A stretch of DNA of 64,000 nucleotides, taken from assembly GCF_042477335.2 (NCBI RefSeq), contig NC_091262.1, positions 39,095,001 through 39,159,000 of the forward strand, read 5' to 3'. Positions 21,701-32,508 of the stretch are shown piece by piece (positions within the stretch are counted from its first letter, which is position 1; each line of letters opens with the position of its first letter). Below the pieces are notes generated by a model. It searched no databases. It was not told the DNA's origin and saw only the letters and a program-made list of their open reading frames with translations. The DNA is from Ovis canadensis (taxonomy: Eukaryota; Chordata; Mammalia; Artiodactyla; Bovidae). A program made the position numbers and the translations under genes.

Positions 21701-24700
21701 CAGTCTGGGTGGATGGAAGGAGGGCTGGCACATACATTCCTGTTAGGCAGTTGACCCCTAGTGACAGCTCCACATCCTGACAGAGAAATGGTGACACTTT
21801 TGGAGGACAGATAGTCATCTGTGTCACCCGGGGCTCACGGTTAACTATAATTCAACCTCAGCCTCCTCCATCAGTCTCTCCTCCTGCTGTTCAAGCTCCT
21901 CCCTCCCAGACACAGACTCAGGCTGGAACTGTTGTGTTATTTACCCATGGGCCCTCAGCGCCCCGGTGCATGGAGTGTGGCACAGAATAGGAGCTCACCA
22001 AATATTTGTCAAGCAACTGAGTGGCAGGACCCAGGAAAGCCCCCAAGACGGGAATGACCATATGTGGCCGCACCTGTCCCAGAACCAAAGTCAGAGCATC
22101 TGAGTCTCTGGTGAGACCAGGTCACCTTCTGGGCTGCCCTCCAAAGTGACCACAGGCTCCATTCCTCTGTGGCTTTGATGATGGGTTTATTCTCTGAGCA
22201 GCTGGAGGTTAGTACTGCACTGTGCAGTCAGTAAACACTACCTACTTAGGGCTACTGACATATTAATGTTAAAATTCGCTTCCTTGTTTGCTCTGTAACA
22301 ACACATCTGTCTAGTGCTCAATAGTCCCAAGTGGCTGGTGCCCATGCGTAGAGAGTTCTGCTGGGCATCATTGTATTTGAACTTGGCAACATGAGTGCTG
22401 ATAGACAGTCCAGCCCAGGGTGTCTCTTTATGTGTAAGAGCTTTCACAACCTGTCCTCTCAAGAGTTCTGTTGGTCGTTGATGAAATAGCTTCTGTGCTG
22501 AAGATTTTGTAAGTTTCCAGGAGCCGTGGGTGTGCTCAGTTGCTCAGTCGTGTCCGACTCTTTGCCACCACATGGACTGTAGCCCACTAGGCTCTGTCCA
22601 TGGGATTCTCCAGGGAAGAATACTGGAGCAGGTTGCCAATTCTTCCTCCAGGGAATCTTTCCAACCCAGGATCAAACCCACAGCTCCTCCTTTGACTGCA
22701 TTGGCAGGTAGATTCTTCATCACTGTCGCCACATGAGCTGAGAGATTTGCCCCTTGACACAGTGGAAAAGAAACCAGTAGAGAAAAGGCTTTGTGGGTTA
22801 GTGCAGTTGTTGTTCAGTTGCTCAGTTGTGTCTGACTCTTTGCAACCCCATAGACTGCATATGCCAGGCTTCCCTGTCCTTCACTGTCTCCCGGAGTCTG
22901 CTCAAACTCACATCCATTGAGTCAGTGGTGCATCCAACCATCTCATCTCATCGTCTGTCGCCCCCTTCTCCTGCCCTCAGTTTTTCCCAGCATCAGGGTC
23001 TTTTCGTGAGTTGGCTCTTTGCATCAGGTGGCCAAAGGATTGGAGCTTCAGCTTTAGCATCAGTCCTTCCAGTGAATATTCAGGGTTGATTTCCTTTAGG
23101 ATTGACTGAGCACAGGCTGTCCAAGGGACTCTCAAGAGTCTTCTCCAGCACCACAATTCGAAAGCATCAGTTCTTCAGCGCTCAGCCTTCTTTATGATCC
23201 AACTCTCACATCCATACATCACTGTTGGAAGAACCATAGCTTTGACTGTATGGCCCTTTAGTCAGTAGAGAATAGGCTTTGTGGGTTAGGGCAGTAGAGA
23301 CATTCTTTCCTGGAGCCTCAGAGTTGCGTTTTGTTGCAGGAGAGATTGCACTTGCTGCTTCTGCATCTGGGGACCTCATCCTTACTTCTGCCCAGATGCA
23401 GAGGAGACATTTCCTTCTGCTTCTGAACCTCTGTCCCTCCTCCCTGATTGAGTGGGGTTCTATCTGTGTCTGCCTCCGACAAAGCTCACTTGCTAATGCT
23501 GGGCATGTGCTCCGTCTGCACTTGTGCCTGGAGGATGCTGTGATCAGAGCTGTGTCTTTCCTTTTTAATAATTCTGTTTATTTATTTATTTTTGGTTGTG
23601 CTGCGTCTTACTTGCTCCTCAGTCTTTTCTCTAGTTGCGGCAAGCAGGAGGTTACTCTCTAGGTGCGCTACACAAGCTTCTCAATGCAATGGCTTCTCTT
23701 GTTGCAGAACATGGGCTCTAGGGCAAGTGGGCTTCAGTAATTGCGGCTCCCGGGCTCTAGAGCACAAGCTTAATAGTTGTGCTGCACAGGCTTAGTTTGC
23801 CCCGTGGTATGTGGGATCTTCCCAGACTAGGGATTGAACCCACATCTCCTGCATTGGCAGGCAGCCTCTTTACCACTAAGCCACAAGGGAAGTCCCAGAG
23901 CTGTGATTTAAGGGTGAGGGTTCTCAGGGAAGGGACCAATTGACTCTTCCAGGAGGTTTGGGAAAGTCTTCACAGGGAGAGTCTTAGCTGACAAGCGACA
24001 GTGTGAGTGCTTGTCCAGGAGCATGTCTGGCATGGGAGGATGTATTCAGGGCATCACTTTCCTCCTGGGCCCTGATCTTAACTTTGCTCTTACTTTGCTT
24101 GGCACAGATCCCGTCTCTGCCTGCAGCTGTCATGTCTCTTCCCATGAGGCTTCGTCTAGGTCAGCACTGTGCCAGAGGCCGTGCGCTGTGGCACTAGTAT
24201 CAGCCTCGGGGAAAGAACAGGATCCACAGTGACCGAGTCCCAGGCAGGAGGGACTGTCTTCACCCTGAATTCCAGAACGACCGGGCTTCTAGCAGAGGAC
24301 ACAGGCCAGGGTTCCTGCTGAGGGAGGCCAAGCTTGAAGCGCTTCCAGCATCCCGAGAGTCTGGGCAAGTCCTAGGGGAGGCTGGAGGCTTCTGACAAAG
24401 GTCCAAGGTCCGGGGCTACCTCAGTGTTGGTCAAGGGAAGATTAAAGTTTCCCTGACTCTACTCTGAGGCCAGCTCACACGACACTGCCTCTGAGTTCTT
24501 CAAGAATTTAAAGAACCAAGTACAGTAAGTCTCCTATGTACGAACAAGTTTTCTTCCAAGAATGCATTCATAAGTCCAATTTGTTCCTAAGTCCAACAAA
24601 GTATCCAACTAACACAATCATCTATACAGGTTTATAATACTCTTCACACAAATAACACATAAAAAACAAACACAAAAAATAAAGGAAACATTTTTAATCT

Positions 24701-27700
24701 TCAGTACAGTACCTTGGAAAGTACAGGAGCACAGTACAACAGGTGGCACACAGGGGCTGGCATCGAGTCAACAGGCAGGAAGAGGCACTGACTGGAGGAG
24801 GGAGTGGAGGTGGGAGATGGTAGAGATGCAGGGTCGTCAGCAGTAGGAGGTGGAGGGCAAGCTGCACTGTCATGCCTGACCGTGATGGCATGCACATTTG
24901 CACCTTTGAAAGTTTGCAGCTTGAAGGATCGTACGTAGGGAACTTGCTTTTATCCGTGGAGGCCCTGAAGAGGTGAGGCTGAGTGAATTTCCTGACAGTT
25001 ACAGGGTGAAGACCTGGGCGCCAGCAGGTGGTGGAGATAAGATGGGAGTGGGCATGGGATGCAGGAAAGGGATAGTCCCAGGGGCAGAAGGATTGGTCAG
25101 TGTCTCCAGAGACCACCTGTCAGGATGGAGTAGTGCCCACCATCCCCATGAGGCTCCAGGACACTGGGAACTAGCAGGGTTGGAGGTCTCAGCAGGGTGA
25201 AAGTCACACTCTGGGAAAGCTGGGGACCCCTGGCCCTGGGCAAACAGAGCTGTTTGCAAAAAAAGGGCCTCTGCTGGCTTCCTGCTGGGCAGGAAGCAGG
25301 CTGGCCAGGCTGCCTAACTGAAACTTTGTGGAAACAAGCGGAATTGGTGTCTTAGGCAAACGGCAATGGCAGGTCCCTGAGAAGGGAGGAATGATGTTTC
25401 TCTGGTAAGGGCTGCTCCCAGTGTCTGTGGGTCTTGATGTCAGGTTACTCTTGGTCTCTGGGGGCCCATGCTAAATTTCGAAGGGGTTTGCTGGTTCCAC
25501 ACGCCAGGAAGACTGTAGAACACCACCTCTTGCTCTGTTAACTCTGAGGACTGACCTCCTTCCCATCACTGATCGGGTCTGAGGTTGTTCCTATGAAGGT
25601 CTCAGGCCCTCTTCAGAGACTCACAATGCTGGTCTCTGGCCGGTGACATGTGAGCCAAGCCTCTGAAGTGATGTCTTCCTCGGCAATGTGGCATGTCCCC
25701 TGCCTGGGGTGTCTGCACCTGTGATTTCTGAGTCCTCCTCGGTCTCTCTTCCTCCCTGCCAACCCTGACCTCACTCCTTCTCCAGTGACTCTGGACTCTG
25801 GGAGGAGGGTGGAGGTATCAACCTGTACTGCTGAATGCTCAGGCCAGGCCCAGGGGTCCCAGGAGCACCCAGTTCAAGTGAATGAAATGTATACCTTAAG
25901 TTTCTGAATGAGTGTGCGATGGAGGTAAACACAGGATGGAATTCCAGCCTGGAGAGCCAAGGAGCCCTTCCCTTGTATTTAAAAAGCAAAGTATGGATTT
26001 ATACATGTTGAACGTGTGTGTGCATATATGTACACATGCATATGCATGCATATACACACGGCCATTCAGATGCAGGTATACATATATATATATATATATA
26101 TATGTATATCTCTGTCCATCCCACCGATTTCATCCCACTGATTTTTAGAGACCTGTTAAAAGTCTCTAAATGGCTCCCAGATCCACTCGTCTTAAAAAAA
26201 AAATTATTTCTTTGACTGTGCTGGTTCTTAGTTACAGCAAATATGATCTTTAGTTTCAGCCTGTGGGATCTAGTTCCCTGACCAGGGATAGAATCCAGGC
26301 CCCCTGCATTGTAAGCGCGAAGTCTTAACCACTGGACCACCAGGGAAGCCCTAGTTTCTAGCTTCTTATATTGAACTTCATGAACAGTTCACCTTTCCAG
26401 TATGGGAAGCAGTTGTCTGTCGGGTGCTTATGAAATTCTGTAGCACAGGAACCCATTGTCCATAGAGTTTTCTAGGTTTTGAATGTTTTAGAGGTTGCCA
26501 GTGAGTAAGGACATGTTCTTTCAAAGGCTTAATGGCTTAGTTTTCCATTGCTGAGTCAGTATTTACTACAAATGGTTGAAATTAATAACCGTTTATTATC
26601 TCACAGTTCTAGAGGCTTTGCTCAAGTTCTCGGGGCTGAAATCAAGATCCTGGTGGGGCCAGGCTGTCCTCTGGAGGCTCTGGGGCATCTCACACTCACT
26701 CAGGTGCTTGGCGGAATTGAGTTCCTTGCAGTTGGCGGTCACGCTCTCTGCTCTTAGGGTTCTTTCTCTGCTCCTTGCATGTGACCTTCTCCATCTTCAG
26801 AGCCAGCAGCAGTGTGCTGAATCCTCCTGTGTCCATCTCTCTAACTTCTTCAGCTGTCAGCTCGAGAAAGCTCCCTGTTTTGAGGGGCTCTCAGGCTCCC
26901 TGGACAGTCTCAGGTGTGACATACAGTTGTCATAGTCACAGCTCACTGTATTCATAGCTTCCTGGGGTTAGAGCAGGGACCTTGGTAGTGGTGGTGGGGA
27001 CATAGTCAAGGTTCTGCCTGCTCTACATGGTAGTTTAGCAAGTAAAGAAGTTGTGAAGTAGCACGTGTTACATGTGAGTATACGCATGTGTATGTGCTGA
27101 CAGGCACACGTGTGTGTGTCTTTGCCCTTGTTTGTATGTGGGTATGGGTCTATGTACATGAGAAGTGTATGTTTTCATGTATTTGTATGTTTTCCTAGAA
27201 GTGTAGGCAGCAGTTTTTGGTTTTTTTTTTAAATTTTTATTTTTACTTTATTGTACTTTACAATACTGTATTGGTTTTGCCATACATTGACATGACTCCA
27301 CCACGGGTGTACATGCGTTCCCAGACATGAACCCCCCTCCCACCTCCCTCCCCATAACATCCCTCTGGGTCATCACCATGCACCAGCCCCAAGCATGCTG
27401 TATCCTGCTTTGGACATAGACTGGCGATTCGATTCTTACATGATAGTATACATGTTACAACGCCATTCTCCCAAATCATCCCACCCTCTCCCTCTCCCTC
27501 TGAGTCCAAAAGTCCATTATACACATCTGTGTCTTTTTTGCTGTCTTGCATACAGGGTCGTCATTGCCATCTTTCTAAATTCCATATATATGTGTTAGTA
27601 TACTGTATTGGTGTTTTTCTTTCTGGCTTACTTCACTCTGTATAATCGGCTCCACTTTCATCCATCTCATCAGAACTGATTCAAATGTATTCTTTTTAAC

Positions 27701-29092
27701 GGCTGAGTAATACTCCATTGTGTATATGTACGACAGCTTTCTTATCCATTCATCTGCTGATGGACATCTAGGTTGTTTCCATGTCCTGGCTATTATAAAC
27801 AGTAGGCAGCAGTTTTGTAATAGAATGAGCAGTAGATTCAGAAATAAAGTGAAGGTGTCAGTCTCTCAGTCACATCCGACTCTTGCGACTCCATCGCCTG
27901 TAGCCTGCCAGGCTCCTCTGTCCAAAGCAAGAATACTGGAGTGGGTAGCCATTCCCTTCTTCAGGGGATCTTCCTGACCCAGGAACTGAACCTTAGTCTT
28001 CTGCACTACAGGCAGATTCTTTACCATCTGAGCCGCCAGGGTAGATTCAGAGTCTAGTGCAGTTGGAATTTACATCATGCCCTGCCATTAATTTGCTGTG
28101 TGACCTTGGGCAAGTCACGTAGCCTCTCTAAGACTCAATTTCCTCTTTAATATATGCAGTAAGCAATCAGTCAGCCCTCCGTAGCACTGGGGGTAATGAT
28201 CCTTGCCTGTCAGGTATATGATAAGTTAAATAAGAGCTCAGGAAAAAAAAGGAACACAGGACAGTGTTTGAAAGCATAGTCTCAGGACTCTAATAGTTGA
28301 GTTTTTATTTATTTGCCTGCACCAGATCTTAGCTGTGGCATGTGGGACCTAGTACCCCAACCAGGGATTCAGCCCAGGTCCTCTGCATTGGGAGCAGCCC
28401 TGACAGTTGAGTTCATATCTGGCTTCCCTGGTGGTTCAGGTGATAAAGAATCTGCCTACAATGCGAAAGACCCAGGTTCGATCCTTGGGTTGCGAAGATC
28501 ACCAGGAGAAGAAAATGGCAACCCACTCCAGTATTCTTGCCTAGAGAATCCCATGGAGAGAGAACCCTGGAGGGCTTCAGACCATGGGTCGCAAACAGTT
28601 GGACATGACGGAGATGCGACTAACACTTTCACACTTCTGCCATCTCCTAGCTCTGTGACTCTGGACGAGTTACCTGACCTTTCTGAACCTCAGTTAGGCT
28701 TATTATGAATAAAACTGTGTCAGACCCTTAGTGCAGACACATCGTTAGCAGTCAGTAGTACCTAGGATGTTGATGACGGAGTTTGCTTTGTGTGTGCCAG
28801 TTTCCATTCTTCTTTTCTGAGGGTCAGCAGCAACCTCTTTGCTCTTCCTGCCCAGATGGAGTCCGCCTGTGTGACCATCCATGAGGCTCTGAAGACGGTG
28901 ATCGACTCCCAGAAGCATTACCGACTCCGGGAGGCACAGGACCGGGCCCGCGCAGAAGACCTCAACAGCCGAGTCTCTTACTGGTCCATCGGCGAGACCA
29001 TCGCCCTGTTTGTGGTTAGCTTCAGCCAGGTGCTACTGCTAAAAAGCTTCTTCACAGAGAAACGGCCCATCGGCAGGACGGTCCACTCCTAG
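18413..29092 (+). CDS. TMED3: TMED3, transmembrane p24 trafficking protein 3 (three joined exons)
   Basis: Joined coding segments 18413-18583, 20769-21017 and 28856-29092 encode 218 residues; the human protein, as I recall it, is 217. The product is a p24 gamma-subfamily type I membrane protein that cycles between ER, intermediate compartment and Golgi in COPI/COPII vesicles and helps sort cargo, as heteromers with other p24 proteins. Visible parts: signal peptide with a leucine run (about 1-27, mature start near AELTFELP), GOLD domain (about 30-125) with Cys41 and Cys102 positioned for the family disulphide, a coiled-coil-forming segment (about 140-180), one membrane span (about 182-202) and a cytosolic tail [16 protein letters not shown] with the Phe-Phe coat-binding motif. 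All exon joints fall between codons and use GT/AG sites. Identification is secure; isoforms cannot be judged. Confidence 0.97.
19499..19690 (+). mobile_element. CHR-type SINE
   Basis: Sense copy in intron 1: 'acttccctggcggtccagtg' head, 'aagcaagatcctacatgctg', ending in 'aataaataaatacatgaat'. Confidence 0.85.
20112..20434 (-). mobile_element. CHR-type SINE carrying a nested L1 tail
   Basis: Antisense SINE with target duplication gctctttgcac at 20101-20111 and 20435-20445. It is interrupted at about 20284-20390 by an L1 3' end. Confidence 0.88.
20284..20390 (-). mobile_element. L1 3' end nested in SINE
   Basis: Short antisense L1 3' terminus ('aattttgtattagagtatag', 'ggaggtttcaggtgagcag'). 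Flanked by gaaagcaaagtctt (20270-20283) and gaaggcaaaatctt (20391-20404), a slightly decayed target duplication. Confidence 0.82.
20626..20715 (+). repeat. 45-bp tandem duplication just upstream of TMED3 exon 2
   Basis: Two head-to-tail 45-base units (20626-20670 and 20671-20715) that differ at one base (C at 20634, T at 20679). Each unit contains 'cagtggccggttagctttt' followed by ggtaagt, a perfect 5' splice-site consensus on the + strand. The second unit ends 53 bases before exon 2. Because 45 is a multiple of three, the exon 2 reading frame stays open backwards through both units. Confidence 0.95.
20769..21017 (+). CDS. TMED3: TMED3 coding exon 2
   Basis: 83 codons for most of the GOLD domain: [12 protein letters not shown], then [20 protein letters not shown] (Cys102, expected disulphide partner of Cys41) and the family signature [12 protein letters not shown]. 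Acceptor 'gttgtcag' precedes it and the donor gtgagt follows at 21018. Open frame continues on both sides, so the splice sites, not stops, define the exon. Confidence 0.96.
21370..21830. repeat. Possible ancient mammalian interspersed repeat
   Basis: The phrases 'atcagttaaggtaacacaag' and 'aatagcttaatacaatggg' resemble the antisense ends of old MaLR- or MER-like repeats. Family not determined. Confidence 0.35.
21930..22020 (+). repeat. L2 3' end fragment
   Basis: 'gtgtggcacagaataggagctcaccaaatatttg' type sequence matches the L2 terminal region by pattern; strongly diverged. Confidence 0.5.
22528..22736 (-). mobile_element. Bov-tA-type SINE
   Basis: Antisense copy from 'gtgctcagttgctcagtcg' to a degraded head near 22736. 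Confidence 0.87.
22807..23262 (-). mobile_element. Old BovB 3' fragment with a 32-bp target duplication
   Basis: Antisense BovB 3' end, more diverged than the other copies. A 32-base direct repeat with two mismatches flanks it: 22775-22806 and 23263-23294 (both contain ggctttgtgggttag). The codon that is CGA in intact copies reads TGA here on the element's sense strand. Confidence 0.88.
23555..23895 (-). mobile_element. Long CHR-type SINE
   Basis: Antisense, same structure as 12067-12400. Perfect target duplication cagagctgtg at 23545-23554 and 23896-23905. Confidence 0.9.
24524..24945 (-). mobile_element. Non-autonomous DNA transposon-like element with terminal inverted repeats
   Basis: Its ends are inverted copies of each other: taagtctcctatgtacga at the left, and the complement of the right end reads aagttccctacgtacga. 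The CAG start resembles pogo/Tigger-type ends. The inside is homologous, in reverse orientation, to 43125-43530 (both carry 'ggtactgtactg…agattaaaaatgtt' and 'ttggacttaggaacaaattg'). A pyrimidine-rich frame across it has no transposase motif. Family name not certain. Confidence 0.65.
24946..26005. other. Intron 2 sequence without recognised features
   Basis: GC-moderate sequence. Several 60-85 codon frames exist on both strands but overlap each other and show no motif or flanking splice sites. Confidence 0.5.
26012..26105. repeat. TG/CA/AT-rich simple repeat
   Basis: Alternating purine-pyrimidine tract (tgtgtgtgcatatatgtac…) ending in a pure (AT)n run at about 26081-26102. Such tracts can adopt Z-DNA or cruciform form; no function is implied. 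Confidence 0.9.
26180..26351 (-). mobile_element. CHR-type SINE
   Basis: Antisense copy: 'gactgtgctggttcttagtt', 'agttccctgaccaggg', head 'ccaccagggaagcccta'. Confidence 0.87.
26530..26930 (-). repeat. Possible ancient LTR-type (MaLR-like) repeat
   Basis: The phrases 'ttattatctcacagttctag', 'ggctgaaatcaagatcctgg' and 'gtgaccttctccatcttcag' fit a common old mammalian repeat in antisense. The family call is uncertain. Overlapping frames of 60-119 codons here are not genes. Confidence 0.45.
27060..27190. repeat. TG-rich low-complexity stretch
   Basis: Interrupted tgtgtatg/gtgtgtgt units before the L1 insertion. Confidence 0.6.
27218..27801 (-). mobile_element. 5'-truncated L1 3' UTR with target duplication
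   Basis: Antisense copy of the same L1 type as 7463-8657, about 584 bases. Target duplication gtaggcagcagtttt at 27203-27217 and 27802-27816. Confidence 0.93.
27843..28040 (-). mobile_element. Bov-tA-type SINE
   Basis: Antisense copy with target duplication gtagattcaga at 27832-27842 and 28041-28051. Confidence 0.93.
28060..28200 (+). repeat. MIR SINE
   Basis: Clear MIR core: 'gctgtgtgaccttgggcaag', 'cctctctaagactcaatttc'. Confidence 0.8.
28304..28404 (-). mobile_element. CHR-type SINE, short
   Basis: Antisense fragment with target duplication agttgagtt at 28295-28303 and 28405-28413. Confidence 0.8.
28421..28630 (+). mobile_element. Bov-tA-type SINE
   Basis: Sense copy with 'ggcttccctggtggttcag' head and 'ttggacatgacggagatgcg' end. 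Confidence 0.9.
28856..29092 (+). CDS. TMED3: TMED3 terminal coding exon
   Basis: 78 codons and TAG. Starts at ATGGAG after 'ttgctcttcctgcccag', a good acceptor. Encodes the charged, coiled-coil-prone luminal segment ([20 protein letters not shown]), the membrane span ([14 protein letters not shown]) and the cytosolic tail with FF at residues 205-206 for coat binding. In-frame ATG codons upstream of the acceptor belong to intron. Confidence 0.97.
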   Translation: MESACVTIHEALKTVIDSQKHYRLREAQDRARAEDLNSRVSYWSIGETIALFVVSFSQVLLLKSFFTEKRPIGRTVHS

Positions 29093-29696
29093 TTGGGGTG
29101 CTCTGCTCCCAAGCCCTTGGCACCCCGGGACAGAGCAGCCCCCTTGGGCCAGGCTCCTGTGGGCTGGTGGGTGTACCCCAGGGTGGATGCCCTGTCACCT
29201 CACCTTCTAATCAGATGCTTGGTCCTTGTCCTCCAGCAGCTGGAGCTCATAGAGCCCAGTTAGCAGGAGGCATCGAGCTGCCTTATATGTGCAACAGTGA
29301 ACGCAGAAAGGGTCTGAGCAGGCAGGGACTGGCTACTGTGGGGGGCAGGCAGGCCACCATCCAGTGGCCTGGCCAGCAGAAGGAATCCCAAGTGCCCGGC
29401 CTCCAGGGCACAGCTCAGGGTTCTCTCTCCTTGCTCCATGTTGCACAACCCATTTGGCTTCTGTGTCCTCTCCCCTGTGGAGAAGACTGGACCCTGAGTC
29501 TGGGCTTCCCTCCCTTGAGCTCTCTGTACCTGTGGAAACCAGGCCCTGAAGCAGCTTTGCAGAAACCCCACCCCCGGGGAGCCCTGGAATCGGCCCTGGA
29601 AGCAAGAACAGGATGGTAGCTGGGTGCCTTGGCTGGTTGTGTATCTCCTCAGAGGTGGGACTCTGGCTAATAAAATCTGAGTGTGAGCACCATAGA
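29093..29696 (+). other. TMED3: TMED3 3' UTR with polyadenylation signal
   Basis: About 600 bases without repeats. AATAAA lies at 29669-29674, with a GT-rich element (gagtgtgagc) just after, so cleavage is expected near 29690-29700. The frames of 103 and 173 codons in this region are chance frames in GC-rich sequence. Confidence 0.85.
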
Positions 29697-29704
29697 GACT
29701 TGCG

Positions 29705-30380
29705 TCTTTCTTTCTTTTTTTTTAAATTAATTTTTTTAGGTGTTGTTGTTCAGTTATTAAGTCATCTCTGACTCTTTGTGACCCCATGAACTGTAGCCTG
29801 CCAGGCTCCTCTGTCCCCCACTATCTCCTGGAGTTTGCTCAAACTTATATCCATTGAGTCAGTGATGCCATCCAAACATCTCATCCTCTGCCTCACCCTT
29901 CTCCTTTTGCCCTCAGTCTTTGCCACCAGTGCCTTTGCCCAGCATCAGGGTCTTTTTTTAGGTGTAATACTTTATTATTTTTAATTGGAGGATAATTGTT
30001 TTACAATGTTGTGTTGGTTTCTGCTGTACAACGATGTGAATCCGCTGTAAAGTGTACATATATCCCGCCCTTCTTGGACCTCCCTTCCCCCTCACCCCAC
30101 CCCTCTGGGTGATCACAGAGCCCCGAACTGAGCTCCTTGTCTGCACAGCAGCTTCCCATCAGCTGTCTGTTTAACCCATGGCAGCGTATATGCATCAGTG
30201 CTACTCTCCCAGTCTGTCCCATCCTCTCCTTTCCCCGCTGTGTCCACAAGTCTCTAAGTCTGCTTCTCTGTTCCTGCCCTGCAAACAGGTTCACCTGTAC
30301 CATTTTTTCTAGATTCCATATGTGTTAATGTATGTGTTAATATATAATACTTGCTTTTCTCTTTCTGACTTCACTCTGTA
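29705..30380 (-). mobile_element. L1 3' UTR split by BovB fragment
   Basis: Antisense L1 3' end ('attggaggataattgttttacaatg', 'gttggtttctgctgtacaac') beginning right after the TMED3 poly(A) site. Interrupted at 29744-29952 by a BovB 3' end. Confidence 0.85.
29744..29952 (-). mobile_element. BovB 3' end nested in L1
   Basis: Antisense BovB terminus starting TTGTTGTTCAG. Target duplication tttttttaggtgt at 29731-29743 and 29953-29965. Confidence 0.88.
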
Positions 30381-30394
30381 TAACAGGCTTTACG

Positions 30395-30512
30395 GTCATT
30401 TTTTTAATTCGTTTTTTATTGGTGTATAATTGCTTTACAACATTGTGTTAGTTCCTCCTGTGCAGCGAAGTGAATCAGTTGTACATATGCATATAGCTAC
30501 TCTTTGTGTCCC
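30395..30512 (-). mobile_element. L1 3' terminus
   Basis: Antisense short copy: 'tttttattggtgtataattgc', 'gtgcagcgaagtgaatcag'. Confidence 0.8.
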
Positions 30513-30839
30513 TAAAGGAGCTCACAGCTTAGTGGGGATCACTGGCAGGCATAGAAATAATCGGAGTGTGACAGAGCAAGTTATGCTTCAGAGATGGGTC
30601 TGTGGAGACGTTTGTGGAGGGGGCAGTAAGTTACTCTCCTCTCAGCTGAATGAAAACAGTGAAGTAGGGAGCTGGTGACTTTGTGGTCTCAGACTAGTGG
30701 TTACTCTGAATGACTGAGTCATCATTTCATTTAAATAGAGGGGCTCAGAACAGAAAATGCCAAGACTGAGCAGTACTGAGTGGCTGTCTCAGGGTCATGG
30801 CCACAGCAGCCACAGTGGCCTCCTTAAAATGTAAGTCGG
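30513..30839. other. Intergenic sequence without recognised features
   Basis: No repeat, exon or RNA seen. Confidence 0.45.
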
Positions 30840-31390
30840 ATCCTTCACTTCTGGTCAGAACCTTCCCCGTGTTGTGCATGTTGCTCTCAGTTCATGGCTA
30901 AGTCCCCACCGTGGTGGTGAAGTCCTGAAGTACCTGGTGCCTCAGCCTGTGGCCCTGGAAGCCCCTACCCTATGCCATCCACTGTCTGCTTTCAAGTCCT
31001 GGCTTGCTATTCCCATCACACCAGGCCATGCCCCTACCCCAGGACCTTTGCACAGGCTGTTGCCTCTACAAGAACACCCTCTCCCTGCTACCTGCATGAG
31101 CTCCTCCTGACCAGTGTCATGTTAGCTGTGAGGTCTCCCCTAATGACTTTATCTAACATGGCATCATCTCGCCTTGCCCTGGCTGTTCATGCCTGTCTTG
31201 GCTTTACTTCTCTGTATGTCATGTATCGCCACCCACAGATATGTTTACTTGCCCGCTTATTGTCATGCTTATCTCATAAAGATGGAAACTCCAAGAAGGC
31301 AGGGCCTTTGTTTACTGCTGTATTCCTAGTGTGTAGAATAATGCCTGATAGATGCTAAGCTCTTAATATCTGTTAGTTGTTAGATGAACA
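30840..31390 (+). repeat. L2 LINE 3' region
   Basis: Typical L2 pattern: 'gacctttgcacaggctgttgc', later 'aactccaagaaggcaggg' and 'gtattcctagtgtgtagaa'. Frames of 78-128 codons here are remnants, not host genes. Confidence 0.75.
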
Positions 31391-31404
31391 GCCTTTCCCA
31401 TTCA

Positions 31405-32508
31405 GCTCAGTCAGTTCAGTTCAGTTCAGTCGCTTAGTCGTGTCTGACTCTTTGTGACCCCATGAATTGCAGTACACTAGGCCTCCCTGTCCATCACCAA
31501 CTCCCAGAGTTCACTCAGACTCATGTCCATCGAGTGAGTGATGCCATCCAGCCATCTCATCCTCTGTCATCCCCTTTTCCTCCTGCCCCCAATCCCTTCC
31601 AGCATCAGAGTCTTTTCCAATGAGTGAACTTTTCTCATGAGGTGGCCAAAGTTCTGGAGGTTCAGCTTTAGCATCATTCCTTCCAAAGAAATCCCAGGGC
31701 TGATCTCCTTCAAAATGGACTGGTTGGATCTCCTTGCAGTCCACGGGACTCTCAAGAGTCTTCTCCAACACCACAGTTCAAAAGCATCAATTCTTCAGCG
31801 CTCAGCTTTCTTCACAGCCCAACTCACACATCCATACACGACTACTGGAAAAACCATAGCCTTGACTAGATGGACCTTTGTTGGCAAAGTAATGTCTCTG
31901 CTTTTAATGTGCTATCTAGGTTGGTCATAACTTTCCTTCCAAGGAGTAAGCATCTTTTCATTTCATGGCTGCAGTCACCCTCTGTGGTGATTTTGGAGCC
32001 CCAAAAAATAAAGTCTGACACTGTTTCCCCATCTATTTGCCATGAAGTGATGGGACCAGATGCCATGATCTTCGTTTTCTGAATGTTGAGCTTTAAGCCA
32101 ACTTTTTCACTCTCCTCTTTCACATTCCTCAAGAGGCTTTTTAGTTCCTCTCCACTTTCTGCTATAAGGGTAGTGTCATCTGCATATCTGAGGTTGTTGA
32201 TAGTTCTCTGGCAATCTTGATTCTAGTTTGTGCTTCTTCCAGTCCAGCGTTTCTCATGTTGTACTCTGCATATAAGTTAAATAAGCAGGGTGACAATATA
32301 CAGCCTTGACACACTCCTTTTCCTATTTGGAACCAGTCTGTTGTTCCATATCCAGTTCCAACTGTTGCTTCCTGACCTGCATATAGGTTTCTCAAGAGGC
32401 AGGTCAGGTGGTCTGGTATTCCCATCTCTTTCAGAATTTTCCACAGTTTCTTGTGATCCACACAGTCAAAGGCTTTGGCATAGTCAATAAAGCAGAAATA
32501 GATGTTTA
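31405..32508 (-). mobile_element. 5'-truncated BovB LINE
   Basis: Antisense BovB: CAGTTCAGTTCAG tail repeats, C-terminal ORF2, YADD region near 32175-32190, truncated within the RT palm near 32508. The frame is broken; the sense codon CGA is TGA here (complement near 31794). No clear target duplication. Confidence 0.9.

Larger units (their letters stand above)
28255..28780 (+). repeat. MIR SINE split by CHR and Bov-tA insertions
   Basis: MIR 5' part (28255-28300) and core (28635-28760, 'gctctgtgactctggacgag') are separated by a CHR SINE and a Bov-tA SINE. The whole block ends 75 bases before TMED3 exon 3. Confidence 0.65.
21018..28855 (+). other. TMED3: TMED3 intron 2
   Basis: 7.8 kb, gtgagt…cctgcccag. 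Contains the SINE, BovB, L1, MIR and DNA-transposon copies listed below. The 24946-26005 and 23906-24523 stretches show no recognised repeat or exon. Confidence 0.9.

Noticed and set aside
24694..25116. 140-codon - strand Pro/Ser-rich frame in intron 2
   Set aside because: Most of it is the transposon-like repeat at 24524-24945 read through its pyrimidine-rich strand.
29098..29619. 173-codon frame after the TMED3 stop
   Set aside because: It lies in the 3' UTR before the poly(A) signal, overlaps - strand frames of similar length and has no recognisable domain.
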